In this document: positions 12,157-20,328 of the stretch, in pieces
How the letters are laid out: each line of letters starts with the position of its first letter
How positions within the stretch are numbered: the stretch's first letter is position 1
NCBI RefSeq assembly: GCF_900090045.1
Contig: NC_041788.1
Span: 2,971,501 to 3,035,500, forward strand
Source: Plasmodium malariae
Taxonomy: Eukaryota > Apicomplexa > Aconoidasida > Haemosporida > Plasmodiidae
Direction: 5' to 3'
Length of the DNA stretch: 64,000 nucleotides
Notes under the pieces: model-generated
What the model saw: only the letters and a program-made list of their open reading frames with translations
Database searches by the model: none
What the model was told of the DNA's origin: nothing
Position numbers and translations under genes: made by a program

Positions 12157-12746
12157 CTAATGTTGTGCTTTATTCTCCAAGATTGGAATTAAGCTTAATT
12201 GTTCTCGTGTTAACTTATGTTTTAAAAAGCTCAAGAATATGTAGTATGTTATTACATTGGTAAAACTGTTCTGTAAAAAAATAAAATAAGAAATTCCTCA
12301 GCTTAGAAGATCTAATGTAAATATAAAATAAATTTGGAGAGTAATGCTTTTGTTTTTACGTCATTTCTTGCTTTGTTTTTACGTCATTTCTTGCTTTGTT
12401 TTTACGTTATTTCTTGTTTCATTTTTACTTCATTTCTTGCTTCATTTTTACTTCATTTCTTGCTTCATTTTTACTTCATTTCTTGCTTTATTTTTACTTC
12501 ATTTCTTGCTTCATTTTTACTTCATTTCTTGCTTCATTTTTACTTCATTTCTTGCTTCATTTTTACGTCATTTCTTGCTTCATTTTTACGTCAATTTTTG
12601 CTTCCTTTCCAAGTTCTTTTCTGCTTTATTTTTACCAGTTTTCTGTAGTCTTTTTTTTCACTATGCAACCTATTAAAACAAAATAGGTAATCGAAGTAGA
12701 GGTTCAGTTTTGCCGAGCTTATATAAGGATTATCTCCCAGTTTCAT
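12157..12746 (-). CDS. Small two-exon gene, unrecognised 74-residue product
   Basis: Reconstructed here. Exon 1 (12636-12746) has 37 codons starting MKLGDNPYISSAKLNLYFDY. It ends with CTG then donor GTAAAAAT. Exon 2 (12157-12270) has 37 codons plus TAG, follows acceptor TTATTTTTTTACAG, and ends KLTREQLSLIPILENKAQH. Both junctions are phase 0, so the join is in frame with no choice of offset. The exon composition is ordinary protein (charged, low Asn), unlike the spacer around it. The intron (12271-12635) is mostly a 23-bp tandem array. I do not recognise the family; the segment FLSFLKHKLTREQ faintly resembles the Rpb4/RPC9 polymerase-subunit helix pattern, which is only a hint. More 5' exons are possible. 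Confidence 0.62.
12354..12635 (-). repeat. 23-bp tandem array carrying repeated 5' splice-site copies, inside an intron
   Basis: On the minus strand the unit reads approximately GTAAAAATGAAGCAAG plus AAATGAA/C. On the + strand the string TTTTAC starts at 12354, 12377, 12400 and so on every 23 bases to 12584, eleven times without a slip. It appears again at 12630, exactly two periods further on, where it is the genuine donor of the intron. The copy expected at 12607 is degenerate. Because 23 is not a multiple of three, open frames of about 100 codons appear in all three + strand frames, repeating Phe/Leu/His/Ser; these are artefacts. Confidence 0.9.
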
Positions 12747-13614
12747 AGAAAATGGAATTATATATAAAAATAAAATAAAAAAATAAAAAAAAAAACTATA
12801 CGAAGGGTTTTAATTAATTAGAACTGCTAAGTTAAATCATTTAAGTATACTTATAACATTGAACGTTCACAAAATAAAAAAACCTTTTAATGTTAATAGA
12901 AAAAAATTGCATGAACTCATATAACATAACGTTAGTTTATACAAAGTTAATCAAAAAGTTCACAAACAAATAAACGGATTAATAAGCGTGCATATATATA
13001 TTTGTATAAACATATATATATGCTTTTTTGTGAGGAAAATTGTGAAATGACATTTCTCCTTTTTTATTACAGGCGCTGATTTAAAATAAATCAACATTTT
13101 TCTTTCCTTTTTTTTTTTTTTCAACTTCTCTTTATAAATGAGAATATATGGTTCTTAATATGTTTTATAAAGAGACCAATAAATTCAAAAATTATAAAAA
13201 AGAAAAAAGAAATCGTACTACTGCGTAAACATACAAACTCAAGCTGTATGAAGTGTATACGCATATGCTTCCGTTTTCCTTTGTGTTCTATTGAAAAACA
13301 GTAACACCACTAATTATGATTTTAAAAAATACAATAAAAAAAAATATTTGGATAAACATTATAATTATCCCAAATAATAACAAAAAAAAAAAAAAATATA
13401 AATAAATATTAGGGTAACACTTACAATATAAATATATATATATATATTATAGTACAACCCTTAATGACTTTATTACTAATTTCAAATTGCGCTTAAACTT
13501 CTTGCTTCCATTGTTAACACAATTCTTTTAAGATATATATATTTTTTTCATATTTTATTTTTTTTATTTTACTTTATTTTTTATTTTATTCTCTTTGCTC
13601 ATTTTTGAGTAATA
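12747..13614. other. Intergenic, between the small two-exon gene and the HD gene
   Basis: AT-rich DNA with poly-A and poly-T runs and a (TA)n run at about 13433-13449. Nothing coding is visible. It should contain the promoter of the small gene and the 3' untranslated region of the HD gene, both on the minus strand. Confidence 0.5.
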
Positions 13615-16005
13615 TCACTTCAAAATTTCTTTATATATAGGGGAGGTCTCTGAAAAAACATCATTAGATATAAATTTTAGATGTGCTTCTTTTGCTAAGT
13701 GAGCCACCTTTTTATTTTTACAGTATAATCTAACGTTACATTCTTCAAAATATCTAGGATGTGTGCCCCTATATTCCTTGTGTGCTATAAAAGCTTCATT
13801 TTCATTATCTGAACTAAAGAAATAAACGGAGTCGAGAGGATCGTTTGCACCTACTCCATAATTCAAATGATTCCAATCAATAATTATGTCATCTGGACTT
13901 AATCCATGGGTATATCGAGCAATTCTGTCTTCGTTTGTTACATCTTTTAAATATTTTATTAATTTTGGTTCTGAAATATTAATTTCTGAAATGTATTTAT
14001 AAGCATATTCTGAGTTTCTATCATGTATGACAGAGTTAATTAACTTTAAAGAATTTTTAATCTTTTCATCACAATCTACTTTTTGAGCTCTTTTTTTAAT
14101 ATCATATATTATAGATGAATCCGTTAAATCAAGAAAAGAATCTAAGTCATGTAAAGATTCTGACCATTTAAATATATCATCTGCTAAACGAAATCCGTCA
14201 CATAACATCAATTCCATAGCTCTGACTTTTCTATGTGTATATACTTGTTTAAATAGAGAAAATCTGTTCATGTAAACGGTCCACACAGGGTGTATTTCTT
14301 TAACGTTATAAGTAATATGCCCATTAATAACTGCACTTTGACAAATAATACGATTACAATTTAAGGATGGAAGAGTACCATTTGGTGGAGCTATGGCTGA
14401 ATCTCTTTGCAAATAATCAAATCTATCTGCATCTAAACCGTTTCTATTATTACATATAATGTCGAAGGATGCTTCTATTAAAGAATCTATAGGATCTAAT
14501 CCACAAGTAGATTTATTATGTTCTCTTCCTTTTATTAACTTTTTTATAATCTTTATATCACTAACATCTATCATATCATCTTGATCAATTAAATTTTCAA
14601 TAATATGTTCTGCAATTTTAAGAGACATGGATGCATGATCCCATTTATTTTCTGTATCCTCTTTTTTATAATTCATAAAAAAAGTTTCAAATGTATGACT
14701 AAACGGGCCATGTCCTAAATCATGACATAATCCAGCTATCTGCACACATCGAAGCATTCTATTTAATTCTCCATGATATGCAGATAAATTAGCACGATTG
14801 CATAAATGGGTAAAATATTTTGAAGATAAGAAACCAACCCCTATGCTATGTTCAAATCGAGTGTGAGTTGCACCAGGATAAACAAATTGGCAAGCTCCTA
14901 ACTGTGATAACTTTCTTAATCTTTGAAAAAATGGATTATCTATTATATTTTTAAATGTCCAATTATCAAATTCTATAAATTGATGAATTTTATCACAAAT
15001 AGTTTTGGTATTTTTTATTTTCTTATTTTTACAATTGTATTCATTAAATTGATTAAAAATATTATTACAAAATATTCTTTTTTTTTTTACTTTTAAAATA
15101 AAATTAACAATTAATACAAATTCATAAAAGGATATACCCATATCATTTTTTATCCATTCAAATTCTTTTCGTTCTGATAATAACTTTTCAAATAAACTAA
15201 TATTTCGAATATTATATAATTCAAACTTAGGCCATAAATGTCCTAAATTCAAATAAATGCACATCATTAAAATATCATTCGTTTCAATTATTTCATATAT
15301 AAAATTTATTAATTTTTCTTTGTCCTTATCTGTTATGGGGAATATCTTAATTACGTCAGAGTTTATATATATGTCAAAGTAAACATAATCAACCTTGTTC
15401 TTCATATTTTTCCTCTCTTCCTTTATCTTTTCATAATAATCATACATCTCTTTTACCTCACTGCTGTTGCAATGTATAGAGTTCGGAATTATGTTATTCT
15501 CGTCTTTGTTATGTGTGCCATTGTTGTGATAGCTGTTGTTGTGTGTCCCACTGCTATATGCTCCGTTGCATATATCCTTATTATGCGCTCCGATAATATG
15601 CATAGCGCTACTAACTGAACTTTTCAATAAAGTATTATAGTTGTTACATTTACCATTACTTGCTACACTAAGTGTATTATACAACTCTGTATCATGAGAA
15701 TTATGGCGATCACCATTTTCCTTTTTGAACTTATTATTTGCCGTATGATTACTATCGAAAATATGTTTATGTGGACTCCTTATTTTTACATTTAATGCAT
15801 TACTAATTTCAACATTTTCATCATTGCAAACGTCAGCACAATTTGTAAATTTAAAGAAGGAAACGGTATACATTAAATCGTATATTGTTCTTATATTCTT
15901 CACTTCAAACGTTTGTAAAATTTTATCTTCCTTGTCCAGTGATATATTGCGTAAAAATGTTTCTACGCTGGAAAATTCATTTATATTACCAATATCAAAT
16001 TTCAT
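13615..16005 (-). CDS. SAMHD1-like HD-domain phosphohydrolase
   Basis: A 796-residue intact single-exon protein. The HD core is clear: THTRFEHSIGVG with His386, GLCHDLGHGPFSH with His428-Asp429, and NGLDADRFDYLQRD with Asp527. These match the four metal ligands of SAMHD1-type dNTP triphosphohydrolases (established for that family). The likely reaction is hydrolysis of a deoxynucleoside triphosphate to nucleoside and triphosphate. In front are two stretches that look like SAM domains, at about 12-48 (ETFLRNISLDKEDKILQTFE) and about 248-300 (LGHLWPKFELYNIRNISLFE), separated by a low-complexity His/Asn/Ser-rich insert at about 75-190. Human SAMHD1 has one SAM domain before the HD domain. Substrate and any allosteric control are inferred from family only. 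Confidence 0.92.
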   Translation of the reverse strand: MKFDIGNINEFSSVETFLRNISLDKEDKILQTFEVKNIRTIYDLMYTVSFFKFTNCADVCNDENVEISNALNVKIRSPHKHIFDSNHTANNKFKKENGDRHNSHDTELYNTLSVASNGKCNNYNTLLKSSVSSAMHIIGAHNKDICNGAYSSGTHNNSYHNNGTHNKDENNIIPNSIHCNSSEVKEMYDYYEKIKEERKNMKNKVDYVYFDIYINSDVIKIFPITDKDKEKLINFIYEIIETNDILMMCIYLNLGHLWPKFELYNIRNISLFEKLLSERKEFEWIKNDMGISFYEFVLIVNFILKVKKKRIFCNNIFNQFNEYNCKNKKIKNTKTICDKIHQFIEFDNWTFKNIIDNPFFQRLRKLSQLGACQFVYPGATHTRFEHSIGVGFLSSKYFTHLCNRANLSAYHGELNRMLRCVQIAGLCHDLGHGPFSHTFETFFMNYKKEDTENKWDHASMSLKIAEHIIENLIDQDDMIDVSDIKIIKKLIKGREHNKSTCGLDPIDSLIEASFDIICNNRNGLDADRFDYLQRDSAIAPPNGTLPSLNCNRIICQSAVINGHITYNVKEIHPVWTVYMNRFSLFKQVYTHRKVRAMELMLCDGFRLADDIFKWSESLHDLDSFLDLTDSSIIYDIKKRAQKVDCDEKIKNSLKLINSVIHDRNSEYAYKYISEINISEPKLIKYLKDVTNEDRIARYTHGLSPDDIIIDWNHLNYGVGANDPLDSVYFFSSDNENEAFIAHKEYRGTHPRYFEECNVRLYCKNKKVAHLAKEAHLKFISNDVFSETSPIYKEILK

Positions 16006-16891
16006 GTTGATATATATATATATATATATATGTACATATATATTTTTTTTTGTAATTTATTTTTTTAGTATAATATTATATTTTTTACTTTTTCTTTTTT
16101 TGTGCAGTATTTTAACATTTAATTATTTATTTAATTATTCGCATATGTATTCTCTTAATTATTCGCATATGTATTCCCTTAATTATTTGCATATTTATTC
16201 TCTTAATTACTCGTTTATTTTTTGACTTATTTGTTTGGTTACGTTTTTATACTTTATATATTCATTTAGTTATACATATATTATTATTATTATTATTACT
16301 ATTATTATTATTTTATTTTATTTTATTTTTTTTTTTTTTTGCTATATCCGGTAATGATACATTAAAAAATTAAAAAAAATGTGTTGATTCTACACATAAT
16401 TCCTCACTACAACATTATGAACGGAAAATAAAACAATTCAAATAAATATACAAAATAACAAAATTAAAACCTAAATATATTCTACACATTCTAATAAAAT
16501 TTTTTTAAAAATATTAAGATAAAAATTTGTGAATTGCGAATAAACTGCTAAAAAAATGATAAATTATAATTCTCAAAAAATTTGTTATATATATATATAT
16601 ATATATATGAATGTATATATCTATATATGTATGTATATATGTATATGTGTATATATGTATATTTGTAAGTATGCATATATATAAGTATATATGTATTGTG
16701 TATATATATATACGTATGCATGTTTAAAAACACGTGTATACATCATGCATACACATGCGCACATAAAAATGCAGTTCAGTGTTGTGAGCTATGACGGAAA
16801 AGGGTTTATCAAAGCCAAGTAATTTTTTTTCCATATGGCGAAAAAAAATAAATAACTTTCTACTTATAAAATAAAATGGCAAGAAAGAATA

Positions 16892-16931
<40 letters not shown>

Positions 16932-17755
16932 TATCATATTACGAAAATAAATAAAATGGGAAAAGAGATTCCATTTTTATTTAAAATAGAAAGTTGTATT
17001 TCTGTTATACTTCAAATAAAAAAATATAAATTATGAATAAAAAAAAAAAAAAAATGGGGTGGATATTTTTAAACACAAGGTAATAACACACATATGTATA
17101 ATATAATCGTTTTATTATGTTATTTTTGATATTTTTATATGTTCATTTTATATTATATATTTTATATTTTTTATTTTATTTTATTTTTTTTTCCAAAGGG
17201 ATACACTACTTTTTTACAAAGTTTTGCAAGAAATAGCTCTAAATGTGTATGAAGGTTGAACATGAAAAAACGATAATACAATAAGAAATAAATAAAAAAA
17301 AAACAATCTTTTATTGAACAATAATAATGTAACTATTACACTTCAATACACGTTAAATTTTGCTAGAAGGTAATTTTAATTCATAAGAGTATATAAATAA
17401 TAATATTTTCACATAATTGGTTTATATAAATATAAAAGCCCATAATTAAAAAATATTTTATGTACGTGAAATTAAATCAAATTGTAAATGGACTATACAA
17501 GCAATGCATAATTATGTCGCACTTCTTTCTTCAGTTAGTATATTTTTGAGTCAAAAATATATGGAAAAAGGGGACAAGTAATTACTATAATATATATAAT
17601 GCGCGCCTGTACATGTGTACTTATATATTTATGTATGTGTAGGAATGTCGATTTTTCATGTTGGTGTTCTAGTTTTTATTTGCTATTTTAGTTTTTTTCT
17701 TTTTGAAAAAAAATTCTTAAAAATGTTTTCCATAAAACATGATAACGCAAATACA
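16006..17755. other. Intergenic region upstream of the HD gene
   Basis: Holds a (TA)n run directly before the HD start (16012-16030), a 24-bp tandem array (16131-16215, separate entry), trinucleotide TTA runs at about 16280-16310, and more (TA)n runs at about 16590-16610 and 16889-16912. No coding signal is seen. The HD promoter should lie in the first kilobase. Confidence 0.55.
16131..16215. repeat. 24-bp tandem repeat, 3.5 copies, upstream of the HD gene
   Basis: Unit TTAATTATTCGCATATGTAT followed by TCTC, starting at 16131, 16155, 16179 and 16203. The first two copies differ by one base, the third by three or so, and the fourth is partial. It lies 126-210 bases upstream of the HD start codon, so it is probably in the 5' untranslated region or core promoter. 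Each unit carries the palindromic hexamer CATATG in the first two copies. Confidence 0.85.
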
Positions 17756-18374
17756 CTACATTCTATTATTTGAAGAAATATGACCATCTACTAGTTCATC
17801 CTTACCTTTCTCTCTTATTTCTAGCTGTAGTATTGTGTTAGGAGACACAGAAAAAGTACTAGTCAAATTAGTTACATTTCATCGTACGAAGACAAATATG
17901 TACAATATGGTATGACGTTGATATTTTTGGCATGTAATTAAATCTAAGGAAAAAATTTTTTTTTTTTTTTGAAAAACATGATTTTACATTCATACAAATG
18001 CATTACTAAACTAAGAGATAAATTAAGTCGTCAAATGGTTTTTAAGTATACATAAAATGAACTCTGTTTGAGTACACTATTTTGCAATTTTTTTTTGTAT
18101 GTCTCAAACTGCTCAGGCTTCACGTTAAAAGCTGGAAAAATAAGATAAACTAGTACTTAAATAAATAAACATACTAACAAGCAAGGAAAGAAAAATATGT
18201 TTATAGAAATTGGTAGAAGTTATATTACATGTGTTAAATCGAAAAGCATTTTATTTTTCCAGCGATTTATACGGAGTTGATACAAAGTATCTCCTATTTT
18301 GATATATTTGGAACGGGTGAATACGCACAAATTTATTTTCCTACTTTAACCATCTTTCTTTTTTTGTTCGTCAT
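17756..18374 (-). CDS. Probable small multi-exon gene, exon structure unresolved
   Basis: Two segments read like real protein. One follows a strong acceptor (TTATCTTATTTTTCCAG) near 18125-18135 and reads FNVKPEQFETYKKKLQNSVL then KQSSFYVYLKTI. The other, ending at a TAG at 17756-17758, reads LEIREKGKDELVDGHISS then NNRM, after a good branch/acceptor (CTAACACAATACTACAG). A third possible exon lies near 17890-17935 after TTTTTTCCTTAG. A possible first exon is the ATG at 18374 (MTNKKRKMVK, then donor GTAGGA). I could not find one phase-consistent set of junctions that uses all of them, so limits are approximate. The pattern EQF..YKKKL..........YVYLK loosely recalls SRP14, which is not enough to name it. 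Confidence 0.42.
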
Positions 18375-19105
18375 TATTGGGAGTATTGTGCGTGTTCGGC
18401 GCTCTCGGCGTACTCGGAGTAATCTTTCAAGCCTTTTATTATTTTGTTCTTTTATTATTTTGTTCTTTTATTATTTTGTTCTTTTATTATTTTGTTCTTT
18501 TATTATTTTGTTCTTTTCTTTTTTATTCTTTTCTTTTTTTCGTGTTAACTATGTAACAACGAATACTTAATAATCATTTCTTATGCCATTATTAGTGCAC
18601 AGGAGAAGTAATTTTTTCCCTCAAATTTAGTTCTATCATCTTACGTTAGCAATATTTCCTGAATAGTATTATTTTAACACGATTAAAAAACAAAAATAAT
18701 ATATGACATAAGTCACTGGCACATAATATAAAAGCGTATTTGCGTAATTTTAAAAGAAATAATGTTGCACTTTAATTGTGCCGAATTGTAAATAAATTGC
18801 ATACACATATGTAAGATCATTACTCCAGTATAAAATAATTCTCGAGAATAATTCAAAAACATCAAAAGTAATAAAAAAAAGAGAAAAAGAATAAGCAAAG
18901 CATTATTTAAAAAAAGTAATAATAATACTAAATATTAATACATATGTATGGGTGTATATGTCCGTATGTTATACCCTTATAACATATTACTAACAAAAGA
19001 AGAAATATTTTTTTCTTAAATCACGTGCAAGAATAGCAAATTACGCAGGTATCCTTACACCATGTATAAGATATAACACATACATGTGTGCTCCAATCCA
19101 TATGT
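18375..19105. other. Intergenic between the unresolved small gene and the L23 gene
   Basis: Begins with a locally GC-richer patch (about 18375-18425) and a 16-bp tandem repeat (18434-18513, separate entry), then ordinary AT-rich DNA. It is divergent: the minus-strand candidate and HD genes read left and the L23 gene reads right, so promoters for both directions should lie here. No gene is seen in 18520-19105. Confidence 0.5.
18434..18513. repeat. 16-bp tandem repeat, five exact copies
   Basis: Unit TTTTATTATTTTGTTC, five perfect copies beginning at 18434, 18450, 18466, 18482 and 18498, followed by degenerate TTCTTTTC runs. The absence of any substitution suggests recent expansion or conversion. 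It sits about 60 bases upstream of the possible start codon of the minus-strand candidate gene. Confidence 0.9.
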
Positions 19106-20328
19106 ATGCTTAAATACCCCATTTTTTTGATTATGTTTCTTAGCTTTATTCGTTTGACACCTCCCAAAACACCAAGAAATGTTTTTTTTCCATGGCAAAC
19201 TTTTAGCGTGCACAAGTCAGGAACTTTTTTAGAAAAAAATAGGTTAGCTTTAAGAGTGCCTATCAATTTAACTAAATTTGAAATTCGAGAATATTTAAGA
19301 AAAATATATAATGCAAAGGTTATCAAAGTTAATACATTAATTAAAGTGCCAGAGAGAAGAAGGAATTTAAGTGACTATCGTTTTAATTATTATAGAAATG
19401 GACCAAGATATAAAAAAGCAATCATAACCTTAGAACATGAGGTACCTGACAGTGTTAAGATGATTCAATCATGTAAAAATATAGGTAGAAATCCATACAT
19501 TACTAAAAAAAATGTTATTTATGGCGTTAGAAGTGATGTCAAAATTACTCCTACAAGATCTCAGCTGTGGCATATGGGGGAATGTAGATACTCATGGAGA
19601 TTACCTTTAACAAATTTGCTTGCGGATTATAAGATGAATTTAAATCCTGACTTGAGAATTGACGAAAATTTAGTTCAGCTCGCACCAGATGTTACGAAAC
19701 CTTTTATGCATTCCGGTATTTCATCAGAAACATTTAAACCAAATAATGTACCTAAGCAAACCTTTCCGCACGTAATATCTTTCATACTTATTATTTATAG
19801 AGAATTCATGTTCGATAAACGATGTACTATGTTATACATATCGTAATATCATTTGTAAAACGATGAATATCATATTTATAATTTTTATGTTAAAAGTGGA
19901 GGGAAAGAAAAGAGATTTTTCAACAGCACATATATATATTCGTATTTTGTACAAGGGTTTCGTGGATGCGATGGGTGCTTGAATTCGAAAAACAAAGCAC
20001 ATAAAGCAGTGCATACACACGTATGTGCATGTGCCCTCATACGAAGAGCATAATAACTTTCACCCAAATAACATTATATATATACGTATATGTGTACATA
20101 CATACATATTTATTTATTTTATTTTACTATATTTGGTTTATAATTTATACATAGATTGATTTAACACCTTGGAGAAGACAAGTAAAAAAAATTTACGACT
20201 CAGGCACTTTAGCGCCACCTGAATCTTTTCCTCGTGATTCAAAAAGACATCAAATGGTTGAAAGTGGCAATGCAAATAAAGGTGCTAAAAGATCACCAAG
20301 AAGTAGTCAATGGAAACCTCCTTCATAG
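19106..20328 (+). CDS. Organellar (mitochondrial) ribosomal protein L23, uL23 family, two exons
   Basis: Exon 1 (to 19771) holds the L23 core: FFPWQTF, then NKTNLTKFEIREYL-like text (LRVPINLTKFEIREYLRKIY) and NAKVIKVNTLIKVPERR, matching the uL23 pattern in which a short helix precedes a beta hairpin that contacts large-subunit rRNA. An intron at 19772-20154 (GTAATA ... ATACATAG) joins in phase 0 to exon 2 (20155-20328), which encodes IDLTPWRRQVKKIYDSGTLA and ends KPPS. Reading through instead of splicing gives a hydrophobic tail that ends at 19846 and looks wrong. The start is ATG 19106 or ATG 19133; the conserved region begins just after the second. An AG at 19142-19143 after a pyrimidine run leaves open an additional 5' exon. 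Long N- and C-terminal extensions are normal for mitochondrial forms. A P. falciparum mitochondrial L23 precursor lies at the syntenic position, from memory. Confidence 0.82.
19772..20154 (+). other. Intron of the L23-family gene
   Basis: Donor CAC|GTAATA at 19772 and acceptor TTTATACATAG ending at 20154, 383 bases. It joins HIS at the end of exon 1 with Ile-Asp-Leu at the start of exon 2 without changing frame. The interior is AT-rich with (TA)n and TATT runs and has no open frame continuing exon 1 beyond 19846. Confidence 0.75.

Noticed and set aside
12334..12686. Three overlapping + strand open frames of about 100 codons rich in Phe, Leu, His and Ser
   Set aside because: They are translations of the 23-bp tandem array, whose length is not a multiple of three, so all three frames show the same shifted repeat. 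The array lies in a minus-strand intron.
17756..18130. Possible snRNA (Sm-like ATATTTTTGG near 17918-17927)
   Set aside because: No match to the conserved U1, U2, U4, U5 or U6 sequence elements on either strand; the minus strand here reads as protein-coding exons instead.
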